Below, piece after piece: positions 1 to 9,972 of a stretch of DNA of 58,726 bases. The notes beneath the pieces were generated by a model that worked only from the letters and a program-made list of their open reading frames with translations, was not told the origin of the DNA and made no database searches. The translations under genes were made by a program, and so were the position numbers. Within the stretch, counting starts at the first letter, position 1. Each line of letters starts with the position of its first letter. Source of the DNA: Oscillospiraceae bacterium HV4-5-C5C (lineage in GTDB: Bacteria; Bacillota; Clostridia; Saccharofermentanales; Fastidiosipilaceae); contig JAAVLZ010000018.1 in assembly GCA_012034405.1 (NCBI GenBank), positions 1-58,726 on the forward strand, read 5' to 3'.

Positions 1-617
1 ATCAAATCTGCGTATTTTTCCTGCTGTTCCCAGTCTGGTAAAGCCAATAAGGCCCTTGCATGTCCCTGGGTCAGCAATTCTTCAACCAGCATTTGCCTTA
101 TTTTGGGCGGTAAGTTCAACAGCCGGAGCGTATTGGCCAGAGCCGGGCGGCTCATGCCTACAGTTGTAGATAGTTTCTCCTGGGTCATATGATAGTCGTC
201 GGCAAGTTTTTTCAGCGCTTCGGCAGTCTCAATCGGGTTAAGGTCCTGACGTTGCAGGTTTTCAATCAAAGCCTGTTGCAATATCTGGGCATTACTCAAT
301 TCTCTGACGATAGCTGGTATCTTTTTTAAGCCAGCCAGGCGGGCAGCCCGCCAGCGGCGTTCACCGGCCACTATCAAATAAGTTCCATGCTGCTGGGTCA
401 CAATGATCGGCTGAATAACACCATTTTCTTTGATGGAATCAGCTAATTCCTGTAAGCGCTCCGGATTAAAATCTTTACGCGGCTGGCTTTGATTCGGACT
501 GACATCATTAATGTCCAGTTCATGGATAGCGTGACTGTCTAAAGCAGATATGGTCTGCTCACCCATCAATGCGCCTAAACCTCTGCCCAGACCTTTTCCT
601 TTTGTTGCCGCGCTCAT
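1..617 (-). CDS. parB: Chromosome-partitioning protein ParB (partial, C-terminus beyond window)
   Basis: ParB binds parS sites, spreads as a CTP-dependent clamp and works with ParA in origin segregation. I translated the minus strand from the ATG at 615-617; about 205 codons are present before the window edge. The N-terminus carries the KGLGRGLGAL ParA-stimulating motif, then SPNQSQPRKDF, the GERRWRAARLAG nucleotide-binding box and ENLQRQDLNPIE, followed by the start of the helix-turn-helix domain (MTQEKLSTTVGMSRPALANT). The start codon overlaps the parA stop as ATGA, so the two are translationally coupled. The dimerisation domain is missing only because the window ends. Two matching parS sites lie about 1 kb upstream. 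Confidence 0.96.
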   Translation of the reverse strand, partial: MSAATKGKGLGRGLGALMGEQTISALDSHAIHELDINDVSPNQSQPRKDFNPERLQELADSIKENGVIQPIIVTQQHGTYLIVAGERRWRAARLAGLKKIPAIVRELSNAQILQQALIENLQRQDLNPIETAEALKKLADDYHMTQEKLSTTVGMSRPALANTLRLLNLPPKIRQMLVEELLTQGHARALLALPDWEQQEKYADL

Positions 618-1402
618 GACAGTTGCTCCTTCCATTGTTTTGTTCGTTTTAAGACTTCTCTGCTCAGTTTCAGATAGGCCTCAGCGCCTTTGGAACGGCG
701 ATCATAAACTGAAATCGGTTGTCCGTAACTGGGAGCCTCACTTAAGCGCACATTCCGTGGAATGACGGTCTTAAAAGTTTTTTCACCAAAATAGCTGCGG
801 ACATCCTGTTCAACCTGATTCGCTAATTGGGTCCGGCCATCAAACATGGTAAGAACCACCCCAAATATTTCCAATTCTGGGTTGATTGTCTGTTTTACTG
901 TATGATATGTCTCCATTAATTGTGTGACGCCTTCCAAGGCATAATATTCGGCCTGGATGGGTATGAGCAGTGCCTGCGCTGCCGAAAGCGCGTTCAAAGT
1001 CAGCAAGCCTAATGACGGTGGACAGTCAATTATGAGATAGTCATATGGATCAGTAAAACCTTTTAAAGCATTTTTCAGGCAGTGTTCACGCTGATCCAGC
1101 GGAGCCAATTCTATTTCAGCTCCCGCCAGGTCAATCGTTCCGGCACAGACTTGCAGATTTCGGACAGAAGTTGGCTGTAAGCAATCTTTCAAAGAGGTTT
1201 TGTCAATCAGCAGCGAATAGGTATTTTTATTATCTTCTTTTTTCTTATCTATTCCCAGACCGCTACTGGCATTTGCCTGCGGATCAAGATCCAGCAGGAT
1301 GACCCGCTTGCCTCTAATTGCCAGAAAGGCGGCTAAATTCACTGAAGTCGTAGTTTTACCTACGCCTCCTTTTTGATTAACAACTGCCAGGATCAGGCCC
1401 AT
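614..1402 (-). CDS. parA: Chromosome-partitioning ATPase ParA (Soj)
   Basis: ParA is a deviant Walker-type ATPase that binds DNA non-specifically as an ATP dimer and moves or regulates origin complexes with ParB. The sequence has the deviant Walker A motif KGGVGKTT (residues 11-18, signature Lys11 and catalytic Lys16), Walker A' DLDPQAN from Asp38, and DYLIIDCPPSLG as Walker B. The open frame extends upstream to 1462, but the ATG at 1402 is preferred: it gives the family's usual N-terminus (MGLILAVVNQKGG) and has AGGAGA six bases upstream. The product is then 262 residues, a normal length. It forms an operon with parB (4-base overlap). In many Firmicutes this pair lies on the rnpA/mnmG side of dnaA; here it follows gyrB. 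Confidence 0.97.
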   Translation of the reverse strand: MGLILAVVNQKGGVGKTTTSVNLAAFLAIRGKRVILLDLDPQANASSGLGIDKKKEDNKNTYSLLIDKTSLKDCLQPTSVRNLQVCAGTIDLAGAEIELAPLDQREHCLKNALKGFTDPYDYLIIDCPPSLGLLTLNALSAAQALLIPIQAEYYALEGVTQLMETYHTVKQTINPELEIFGVVLTMFDGRTQLANQVEQDVRSYFGEKTFKTVIPRNVRLSEAPSYGQPISVYDRRSKGAEAYLKLSREVLKRTKQWKEQLS

Positions 1403-1503
1403 GCTGCTCTCCTTAGTAAATATGATATAAACGGCGAAACCTTCATTTCTGAAATCGTCCACATGCTACCAACAGATATTATGCCACATTTTGGCAGCAT
1501 TAT

Positions 1504-1528
1504 TTGGGGATTTCAAGACTGTCCCCAA
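1504..1528. promoter_or_regulatory. Perfect 7-bp inverted repeat upstream of parA
   Basis: TTGGGGA (1504-1510) and TCCCCAA (1522-1528) are exact inverted copies separated by 11 bases. The repeat lies between the parS sites and the parA start, in the parA 5' region. It could be an RNA hairpin in the parAB leader or a protein operator. No T-run follows on either strand, so it is not a terminator. Confidence 0.4.
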
Positions 1529-1602
1529 GCTGTAATACAATAAGGGTAATCTGAAAAATTTGTTTACAGAGGTTTCTTGCTTAGTTGTCACTATATCAGA
1601 CC

Positions 1603-1618
1603 TGTTTCACGTGAAACT
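1603..1618. other. parS centromere site 1
   Basis: TGTTTCACGTGAAACT matches the conserved bacterial parS 16-mer TGTTTCACGTGAAACA at 15 of 16 positions, losing only the last base of the palindrome. It sits between gyrB and parA, close to the ParB gene that would bind it. Confidence 0.93.
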
Positions 1619-1630
1619 CAAAACTTTTCA

Positions 1631-1646
1631 TGTTTCACGTGAAACA
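1631..1646. other. parS centromere site 2 (perfect)
   Basis: TGTTTCACGTGAAACA is an exact match to consensus parS, 28 bases (start to start) from site 1. Its right edge abuts the A/T tract of the gyrB terminator, so ParB loading and gyrB transcription termination share the same few bases. Confidence 0.96.
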
Positions 1647-1674
1647 AAAAAGAGAGACGCTTTCATCTCTCTTT
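1646..1674 (-). terminator. Intrinsic terminator of gyrB
   Basis: Read on the minus strand, AGAGAGA (1666-1672) pairs with TCTCTCT (1651-1657) around an 8-base loop and is followed by a run of six T. It lies 30 bases beyond the gyrB stop and separates gyrB from parAB. Confidence 0.8.
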
Positions 1675-1703
1675 CATAAACTGGATTATTCATGTTTGAT
1701 TTT

Positions 1704-3824
<2,121 letters not shown>

Positions 3825-4100
3825 TTATATATATTTTATATCTTTACAGTTTATATCATTTGTCAGGCGAAGTCTGATGGTAGCCGCGCTGACTGGAGTC
3901 AGATAAGTCCTTTCAACTGTCACCACAGCGGCTCTGGGCAGGCCCGGCCCTACTGTTTCAAGCTCATTCCTGGCCTGAGCCTCCTGTAAAAAACTCAGGG
4001 TCGCGGTGTCTCTGTGATCCGCGGTTGCCTGATCCAAATCGAGAATCGCCACAATCAGGTGCTCTGACAGGCTATACTCTCCGCCGATATGTACATACAT
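3825..4100 (-). CDS. remB: RemB-like DUF370 protein (YaaB)
   Basis: This 91-residue protein begins MYVHIGGEYSL and has IVAILDLD and a C-terminal TYLTPVSAATIRLRL segment. These are features of the DUF370/RemB (B. subtilis YaaB) family, which sits between recF and gyrB in many Firmicutes. RemB relatives are linked to control of biofilm matrix genes, and the paralogue RemA is a DNA-binding protein; a DNA-binding role here is inference. The start at 4100 is fixed by the conserved N-terminus, but no ribosome site is visible and a TATAAT lies only three bases upstream. Its own message is therefore either read through from recF or starts almost at the ATG. Confidence 0.82.
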   Translation of the reverse strand: MYVHIGGEYSLSEHLIVAILDLDQATADHRDTATLSFLQEAQARNELETVGPGLPRAAVVTVERTYLTPVSAATIRLRLTNDINCKDIKYI

Positions 4101-4101
4101 T

Positions 4102-4110
4102 ATTATAGCA
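4102..4110 (-). promoter_or_regulatory. Extended -10 promoter element abutting remB start
   Basis: On the minus strand TGCTATAAT ends one base (A) short of the base before the remB ATG region. Transcription from it would begin at or just inside the remB reading frame, so it more likely drives gyrB, or a leaderless remB, than a normally led remB message. No good -35 hexamer is visible. Confidence 0.45.
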
Positions 4111-4247
4111 CACTTTCATTTAAGCTATCAGCTGATTATAGTCTGTCCTGTAAGGCTTATAAAGCATTGTCAGACTGTCTGAGCCATCATCCATGTGTTC
4201 CTTCACACCTGACCACTGTTCAGCCTTTAAACCTGTCTGCAGGCATT

Positions 4248-5489
4248 TTAATCACCAGCTGACTTTCTCTCATCAGCCAAAGCCGCAGGCCCATCGAGGT
4301 GACTGATCCTGGCTGCCTGTACCTGATAAAAGTCAATTGTCTGGGTACGCCCTAATTCTTTCAATTCAGTCTGAATGGCTTCCGTATCCGTACAGCTGAT
4401 AAAAACCTGACAGCCTTTAATTGCTTCAACCAGGCAGCTTCGGCGCAGAATATCCAACTCACTCATAACATCATCCAGCAGCAGCACAGGCATTTCGCCA
4501 GTGTACTGCTTAAGCAGATTAAGCTCAGCCAGTTTCAAGGCCAGTACAGCGGTCCGTTGCTGTCCCTGCGAACCAAAAGCCTTCAGCGGCTGGCCGTTAA
4601 TACTCAGGATCAGGTCATCCCGGTGGGGACCAGAACCAGTCGTGCCGCGGGCCACATCATTATCGTAGCTGCGGCGGTACAACTGTCGCAGCTGTCCTAT
4701 CTGCCCGGCTACATCATCCGTTTCAGCTGCCTGGACTGCGGCCGCGCACTGGCTATAATAGCGCAGGCTCAGCTGTTCATTTTCATTGGCAATCTGATGG
4801 TGAAACTGCCCGGCTAACTGACTGATCTGTTCAGTAAAAACCAGCCGCTGCCGGATTAAGCTGAGCGCGATGTCCGCCAGTTTGTCCGTCCAGGTTTCCC
4901 ATTCAGTTTTAAGCAGCAGATCCAGGCGTTCCAGGCCGTAGGCTGATTTGTCCCTGAGTTGTTTCAGCAGCGTATTCCGTTGATTCAGGACCTTGGTATA
5001 TTGCTGCAGGTCGCTGAAATAGCCGGGCTTCAGCTGTGAAATTAATATATCCATAAAACGGCGCCGCTCGGATGGCCCGTCTTTTACCAGCATCAGGTCT
5101 TCCGGCGCAAAAATAACCGCGTTAAACAACCCATACAATGAAGCGATGCGCGTCTGCAACAGACCGTCGTGCCACAGCAGCCGGCGGCTTTTTTTTTCCT
5201 GACTGCTGTCAGGAAAATGATTAAAGTAGGCCAGCGTCAGCGTTTCATCCTGATAACGGTCCGTGTCATATCGCAGTTCGATCCTGTAGCCATCCGCGCC
5301 GCGGCAAATCAGCTCTGTATCTCTGGAAGTACGGTGAGAACGGGCGCAGCTGCAGCAATATAAGGCCTCCAGCAGGTTGGTTTTGCCCTGCCCGTTATAG
5401 CCGGACAGCACGTTAACGCCGGGACCAAAGGTCATATCCAGATGCTCATAATTCCGGAAGTTATTCAGCTGCAGCTGTTTTACGATCAT
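4248..5489 (-). CDS. recF: DNA replication and repair protein RecF
   Basis: RecF is an SMC-like ABC ATPase that binds gapped DNA and helps RecOR load RecA. The Walker A motif GYNGQGKTNLLEAL starts at residue 30, the ABC signature is TTGSGPHRDDL, and Walker B is PVLLLDDVMSELD. The protein has 413 residues, longer than the usual 360-370; the excess is mainly a C-terminal tail after the D-loop region (QAARISHLDGPAALADERKSAGD). The ATG at 5489 lacks a clear ribosome site and overlaps the stop of a tiny open frame that begins right after dnaN, which suggests translation by coupling. The yaaA (S4-domain) gene often found between dnaN and recF is missing. Confidence 0.96.
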   Translation of the reverse strand: MIVKQLQLNNFRNYEHLDMTFGPGVNVLSGYNGQGKTNLLEALYCCSCARSHRTSRDTELICRGADGYRIELRYDTDRYQDETLTLAYFNHFPDSSQEKKSRRLLWHDGLLQTRIASLYGLFNAVIFAPEDLMLVKDGPSERRRFMDILISQLKPGYFSDLQQYTKVLNQRNTLLKQLRDKSAYGLERLDLLLKTEWETWTDKLADIALSLIRQRLVFTEQISQLAGQFHHQIANENEQLSLRYYSQCAAAVQAAETDDVAGQIGQLRQLYRRSYDNDVARGTTGSGPHRDDLILSINGQPLKAFGSQGQQRTAVLALKLAELNLLKQYTGEMPVLLLDDVMSELDILRRSCLVEAIKGCQVFISCTDTEAIQTELKELGRTQTIDFYQVQAARISHLDGPAALADERKSAGD

Positions 5490-5533
5490 GCTGTTTCCGC
5501 CGCCTGGCGGCGCTTCGCCATGATGACCCTCAT
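5486..5533 (-). CDS. Possible 15-codon coupling mini-ORF between dnaN and recF
   Basis: One base after the dnaN TAA an ATG opens a frame encoding MRVIMAKRRQAAETA, whose TGA overlaps the recF ATG as ATGA. It occupies the slot where yaaA lies in other Firmicutes. The peptide is basic and may have no function of its own; it could simply carry reinitiating ribosomes from dnaN to recF, whose own ribosome site is poor. Conservation in relatives has not been tested, so this is a suggestion. Confidence 0.25.
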   Translation of the reverse strand: MRVIMAKRRQAAETA

Positions 5534-5534
5534 G

Positions 5535-6653
5535 TTACTTGCGCAGCGGCAAGACGATAAAGGCAAATTTGTCTCCGCTTTCCGGACGGATGACACAAGG
5601 GCCGATATCGCCTTTAAAAGAAACGGCAATATTTTCATCATCAATCACCCTCAAAGCATCCAGGAAAAAGCGGGGATTAAAATCACAGTCTATCAGCTTG
5701 CCGGTCAGCTGCACGTTCAGTTCCTCATGCAGCGTGCCCCGGACCGTAGTGATATCAATAAACAGGCGCTCCTCATCCGGCGTGCTCAGGGTCACCGGAA
5801 AACGGTTGTTTTCTGCCGACAGCATCAGCAAGGATCGGTCAAAAGCGTTCTGCATATCCCTGGTATTGATGACCATCCGGGTAAGCTCATTGGTCGGAAT
5901 GATGCTCTGGTAGTTCAGGAACTCCCCTTGGATCAGTCTGGACACCACTTTAACGTCACCCAGATTGAACATAATATGGTTGTCCGTACTGTAGATATCA
6001 ATCATTCCCCGATCACTGAGAATACCGCTGAGTTCTCTTAACACTTTACCCTGAATGATAAAGCGCAGTTCCGGCCAGGGCGCGGACTGATCCTCCTTTT
6101 CAGGGTCACGGGCAAAGCGGCGCAGTGCCATTCTGAAACCGTCAATGGATACCATCTCAAGTTTTTCCGCTTCACTGACCAGCAAGGAACCGTTCAGATT
6201 AGGGCGGGCCTCATCCGTGCTTACGGCAAAAATGGTCTGGCGGATCATTTCCTTCAGCATAGCCTGTTCAATATTGAGGCTGCGATTCGCTTCAACCACC
6301 GGTAATTTGGGAAAACCTTCACTATCCAGACTTTTTACTCTGAATAATGAACGGCCTGATTCAATAATGACCACCTGGTTTTCATCCGTAGCAAAGCTGA
6401 CCGTTTCCTCGGGCAGTTTACGGATAATATCTCCCAGCATTTTGCTGTTAATGACCAGACTGCCTGGTTCCTGGATATTGGCCTGAACCGTCGCTTCGAT
6501 ACCGATATCCATATCATAGCCGGTCAGTTTAAGCACGTCTTGAGCCTCTAGTAGTAATCCCTCAAGTATGGGCATCGTTGTTCTGGTTGAGACGGCTTTT
6601 TGAGTGTAGATAATTGCTGCCAGCAATTCATCCTTCATACACGTCAGTTTCAT
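5535..6653 (-). CDS. dnaN: DNA polymerase III beta subunit (sliding clamp)
   Basis: The beta clamp encircles DNA and tethers polymerase III and repair factors. The 372-residue length and sequence fit the family: N-terminal MKLTCMKDELLAAI, PILEGLLLEA, the SFATDENQVVIIESGRSLFRVKSLD strand region, DEARPNLNGSLL, and the C-terminal strand IGPCVIRPESGDKFAFIVLPLRK. A strong AGGAGA ribosome site precedes the ATG. It is the second gene after dnaA, separated by the DnaA-box region. A TATAAT (minus strand, 6714-6719) within that region could supply a dnaN promoter in addition to readthrough from dnaA. Confidence 0.98.
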   Translation of the reverse strand: MKLTCMKDELLAAIIYTQKAVSTRTTMPILEGLLLEAQDVLKLTGYDMDIGIEATVQANIQEPGSLVINSKMLGDIIRKLPEETVSFATDENQVVIIESGRSLFRVKSLDSEGFPKLPVVEANRSLNIEQAMLKEMIRQTIFAVSTDEARPNLNGSLLVSEAEKLEMVSIDGFRMALRRFARDPEKEDQSAPWPELRFIIQGKVLRELSGILSDRGMIDIYSTDNHIMFNLGDVKVVSRLIQGEFLNYQSIIPTNELTRMVINTRDMQNAFDRSLLMLSAENNRFPVTLSTPDEERLFIDITTVRGTLHEELNVQLTGKLIDCDFNPRFFLDALRVIDDENIAVSFKGDIGPCVIRPESGDKFAFIVLPLRK

Positions 6654-6942
6654 AGGGCTCTCCTTTCGCCATGGCTGTTTATCAGTTAGTCAGTCAGTAT
6701 ATCAGTCTCTCTTATTATAGAGTGTGGATAGTATTAATAACTGTGTCAAAGGCCCTGAATAAAGGGATTTGCAGGTTCAGCGGGCTGTTGACAGGCTGTG
6801 GAAAAGTACACGGATTTATGTTGATCGTTTATGCGCTGCAAGGATAACTTTTTGTCCACAGGTTTGTCCACAGTTGAATCATCCTCTTTTCCATAATTGA
6901 TTGTGGATAAGCTAAAGCAGTCAGGGCAGTCTTGGTTATCAT
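6654..6942. other. Probable oriC: DnaA-box cluster between dnaA and dnaN
   Basis: This 289-base gap holds one perfect DnaA box, TGTGGATAA (6902-6910), two TTGTCCACA sequences (6852-6860, 6864-6872; one mismatch to TTATCCACA), TGTGGAAAA (6797-6805) and TGTGGATAG (6723-6731). The boxes near dnaA are dense. The dnaN side is AT-rich (about 6690-6740), and the TGTGGATAG box there is followed by TAG-TAT-TAA-TAA triplets that resemble DnaA-trio elements. This matches the B. subtilis layout, with the unwinding element on the dnaN side. Gene orientation switches around this locus, which supports an origin. The dnaA upstream region (8308-8541) shows no clear boxes. Confidence 0.8.
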
Positions 6943-8307
6943 CTAAACGGAGATCCGTTTTTTGATTTCCTTCAAATCCTCCGCCAGACTGCTGCTGTCC
7001 GCTTTCAGGTCAGCTTCTATTTTGTCACAGTTATGCATGACGGTGGTGTAATGACGGTTGCCAAAGGCCTTGCCGATCTGTTCATAAGACAAATCCAGTA
7101 CCTGGCGGCTTAAATACATGGCAACCTGACGGGGATAAGCTACTTCTTTATTTTTGCGGCTGGACACCAGGTCATGACTGCTGACCCCGTAATAGCGAGC
7201 GGTCACATCCATGATCAGCTCAGCGGTTACCTTACGGTTTTTGGCCGGACTGATAATATCTTTAAGCGCCTCACGGGCAATCGGCAGGGACATTTCACCA
7301 GCCAGCAGAGAAAAGGCCATGACGGTCTTAAAGGCACCTTCAAGCTCACGGATATTGGAGGAGATGTTGGAGGCGATATAATCAAAGACTTCCGGCGGAC
7401 AGCTGATGTGATTCAGCTGAGCCCGGTTTTTAAGGATAGCCACCCGTGTTTCATAGTCAGGCGCCTGAACATCGACTATTAAGCCGGAGGCAAAACGGGT
7501 GCGCAGCCGCTCTTCTAGCGTAACCAGGCTTTGAGGGGGCTTGTCGCAAGTCAGGACAATGACGCTCCCGGCTTCATATAAAGCATTAAAGGTGTGGAAA
7601 AACTCTTCCTGGGTCTGTTCCTTACCCTCAATAAACTGAATATCATCAATCAGCAGAATATCGCAGCGGCGGTACTTTTTACGGAACTCATCATAGGTAT
7701 TGGAACTGATCGTAGATATGAATTCATTCAGAAAGTTTTCACTTTGCACGTACACAATCCGCTTTTCAGGGTGATGGGTGTGGATATAGTTGCCGATAGC
7801 CTGAATCAGATGGGTTTTACCCAGACCGGAACCGCCGTATAAAAATAAGGGATTGTAATTGCGGCCGCCCGCTTCACGGGCGACTGCCTCACAGGCGGCA
7901 TGTGCAAAGCGGTTGCCGCTGCCGACGACAAAGGTGTCAAACGTTAACTGCGGATCCAGCTGAATCTGACCTAAAGCAGCGACCTTGCCGGAAACGGAGG
8001 GTCTGGTCTGAACCTGTGCCTGTTCAGCCTGCTGACTGCGGAGTTGATCAATGTCTTTTGCCAGCAGGATCTCCGCCTCATAATGAGACGGCGCCACCAG
8101 GTCCAGGTTTTCCTGGATCAGGGGAAGGTACTGACGGGTGAAGTCCGCGTGAAAAGAGCTGGGCGCTTCCAGAACAAAGTGCTCATTAAAAATACCGGCC
8201 GGCTTGAGCGCCTTAAACCAGGTATCAAAGGTGATTTTATCCGTACGGGACTGCAACGCGTTCAGGGTGCCGGTCCAGATCTGAGAGCCGTTTTCCGTCA
8301 TGATCAT
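6943..8307 (-). CDS. dnaA: Chromosomal replication initiator DnaA
   Basis: DnaA binds DnaA boxes and, as an ATP filament, melts the origin. Domain I occupies about residues 1-85, followed by a Gln-rich linker (90-120). The AAA+ domain has Walker A GGSGLGKT (158-165) and Walker B LLIDDIQF (Asp221-Asp222). Domain IV ends with GNRHYTTVMHNCDKI, the DNA-binding signature. Length 454 is normal. Two in-frame ATGs (8307 and 8301) follow GGAGAAGG; the second has the better spacing, so the true start may be 8301 and the protein two residues shorter. Confidence 0.98.
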   Translation of the reverse strand: MIMTENGSQIWTGTLNALQSRTDKITFDTWFKALKPAGIFNEHFVLEAPSSFHADFTRQYLPLIQENLDLVAPSHYEAEILLAKDIDQLRSQQAEQAQVQTRPSVSGKVAALGQIQLDPQLTFDTFVVGSGNRFAHAACEAVAREAGGRNYNPLFLYGGSGLGKTHLIQAIGNYIHTHHPEKRIVYVQSENFLNEFISTISSNTYDEFRKKYRRCDILLIDDIQFIEGKEQTQEEFFHTFNALYEAGSVIVLTCDKPPQSLVTLEERLRTRFASGLIVDVQAPDYETRVAILKNRAQLNHISCPPEVFDYIASNISSNIRELEGAFKTVMAFSLLAGEMSLPIAREALKDIISPAKNRKVTAELIMDVTARYYGVSSHDLVSSRKNKEVAYPRQVAMYLSRQVLDLSYEQIGKAFGNRHYTTVMHNCDKIEADLKADSSSLAEDLKEIKKRISV

Positions 8308-8383
8308 CCTTCTCCGTATAAAATAGGCGCTCCCGGCACGCAGGGCTGGTGCAGGTAAGTGCCTAACGGTGTATAGCCTATCT

Positions 8384-8392
8384 ATTTTAGCA
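8384..8392 (-). promoter_or_regulatory. Probable dnaA promoter (extended -10)
   Basis: Minus-strand TGCTAAAAT is an extended -10 element about 80 bases upstream of the dnaA start. It matches the TGC-TAWAAT form seen repeatedly in this window. No convincing -35 is visible. The rest of 8308-8541 shows nothing I can name. Confidence 0.45.
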
Positions 8393-8541
8393 GAGGCGGA
8401 GCCGTAATAAAACGGTAAAAAACGCTTTTGTCAGGAATTGTCTGCGACCAGGATACTTTTAGCCTGAAGAAAAGCGGAAAATATAACGGCAGGACCTGTC
8501 AGGGCGGATAAAGCCACGGGCAGGAGAAGAGGAGTCAATAG

Positions 8542-9249
8542 ATGAGTGCTGGCGGCTTTGAGGTTATTTTACTGCTGATCTTGCTGTCCTGGTCTGCCGC
8601 GGCCCTAAATGAATGGCGGCGCTGTGCTGATCAGATCGGGCAAACCTGTTTAAAGCGCCGCGGTCCCGGTGACCTGAGCTTTGGACTTATGCTCACGATC
8701 AGCCTGACAATCTGGGGGGAATGGCAGCTGACAGTCCATGCCGGACGCTTAGCAAAATCTTGGAGCAGCACCGGACCGCGGCTGACCGGCGTATTTTTGG
8801 TCAGTGGCTTGATCATTCTGGCTTTTTTTGACAGTTTATTTTTACGCTTGCCAAATCAGCTGCTGTTTCAATTAGGCTGCGGCGGGCTGTTGCTGCAGCC
8901 CTATCATAATTCTGGTGGTAAAGCGGCCTCCTTGCTGCTGCTATTGCTGACCGCGGTGATTTTAGGTCAACGACCCGCTGGCGGCGGGATCAAAACGACC
9001 GGCTGTTCAAAAGACAGACATCGGCAACGATTTCGTCTGAACAGTCTGGGCGGCGGAGATCTCAAATTACTGGCGGTACTGCCGGTATTTGGGGGCTTGA
9101 GGACCGCGGCGGACCTGCTGCTCAGGACCTGCCTGTTTTTACTGGCTGGCTTTATGCTGCAAGCCCTGGTCACAGAGCCTGGACAGGAACGTCAGAGCCT
9201 GCCTCTAGGCCCCTTTTGTCTGGCGGCGGCGCTGGCGGGCAGCTTTTGA
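8542..9249 (+). CDS. Prepilin peptidase-like protein (A24 family)
   Basis: A24 peptidases are membrane aspartic proteases that cleave type IV prepilin leaders. This 235-residue protein is almost entirely hydrophobic helices and has both family motifs: Asp97 in FFDSLFLRLPN, and Asp173 in the cytoplasmic LGGGDLKLLAV motif. A later LPLGPFCLAAAL helix also fits the family. It lacks the N-terminal cysteine-containing methyltransferase domain of the large PilD type, so it resembles short peptidases. The ribosome site is GAGGAG. No pilin, secretion ATPase or competence gene is nearby, so its substrates must be encoded elsewhere. Its 3' end overlaps the convergent VanZ-like gene by 45 bases. Confidence 0.75.
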   Translation: MSAGGFEVILLLILLSWSAAALNEWRRCADQIGQTCLKRRGPGDLSFGLMLTISLTIWGEWQLTVHAGRLAKSWSSTGPRLTGVFLVSGLIILAFFDSLFLRLPNQLLFQLGCGGLLLQPYHNSGGKAASLLLLLLTAVILGQRPAGGGIKTTGCSKDRHRQRFRLNSLGGGDLKLLAVLPVFGGLRTAADLLLRTCLFLLAGFMLQALVTEPGQERQSLPLGPFCLAAALAGSF

Positions 9250-9846
9250 GCGCCTTTTGACCAGCCTGATCAGGGCCAGGGGGAGCAGGACCGCCGCGGC
9301 GCCAGCGGTATTTAAAAGAACATCATTAATGTCTACCACCCGGTAGTTTTGGCGGAAATAAAGATTAGCCAGCAGCTGAAAGCTTTCAATTCCCAGGCTG
9401 GTCAACAGGCAGAGGACAAAGGCTTTCAGAGAGCTGAAATCAAAAAGCAGGCATAAAAAGAGCGCTTCCGGCATCAAAAGGATGAAATTACCCAGATTAT
9501 TGTATAAAAACAATAACAAAGCGTGTTGTCTGCCCTGGGCCAGCTCACTTAAGGAAAGACGAAAGGAATAGATAAGCGGCGTAAACAGCCGGTGGTCAAT
9601 AGAAGCCAGGACATCTGCCACGGTTGAACTGCCTTTGCCCTGTGGCAGTGGAAAAACGGTGAGTAAAAACGCAATACAGACGTAAAAAATAAAGGCAGCC
9701 AGCGCCAGTGAACGCCGGATTTTTTTACCCCGGACCAGGGAAAAGACCCCGGCTGCGGCCGCCGGGGCCAGACTCAGAAACAGCCAGGTCTTAAAGCCGG
9801 GCTGAAGCAGGAGGAAAGCGTGTATCAGTCTATTGATCATATCCAT
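9205..9846 (-). CDS. VanZ-like membrane protein
   Basis: The protein has several membrane helices and the VanZ-type pattern: NNLGNFILLMPEALFL, then GIESFQLLANLYFRQNYRVVDINDVLLNTAGA (Glu...Gln...Arg...Asp-x-Asn-Asp). VanZ relatives are linked to teicoplanin tolerance, but most have no known role. The frame is open up to a TTG at 9906; the ATG at 9846 starts just before the first helix and is preferred, though no ribosome site supports either, so the start is uncertain. A basic tail (KRRSKAARQRRRQTKG) follows the last helix. The 3' end overlaps the prepilin peptidase gene tail to tail. Confidence 0.7.
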   Translation of the reverse strand: MDMINRLIHAFLLLQPGFKTWLFLSLAPAAAAGVFSLVRGKKIRRSLALAAFIFYVCIAFLLTVFPLPQGKGSSTVADVLASIDHRLFTPLIYSFRLSLSELAQGRQHALLLFLYNNLGNFILLMPEALFLCLLFDFSSLKAFVLCLLTSLGIESFQLLANLYFRQNYRVVDINDVLLNTAGAAAVLLPLALIRLVKRRSKAARQRRRQTKGA

Positions 9847-9963
9847 AGGCGTTATTTTAGGCTTTGAACAGTCGCCAGGACAACCAAAATGAGGCTGGCT
9901 GAGCAAATCTTAATAAAAATTTCAGAATGTGAGCCAAATTGTAACGGCAGCCTGATGGCCGCA

Positions 9964-9972
9964 TGCTATAAT
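9964..9972 (+). promoter_or_regulatory. Extended -10 promoter for the phospholipase C-like gene
   Basis: TGCTATAAT lies about 95 bases upstream of the gene starting at 10067. The leader contains a small GACTG/CAGTC hairpin (9992-10005) with a four-base loop. No consensus -35 is visible, which is acceptable for an extended -10 promoter. Confidence 0.55.

Noticed and set aside
5442-6041. Plus-strand open frame across recF/dnaN
   Set aside because: Lies opposite two essential, clearly coded genes; no start signals.
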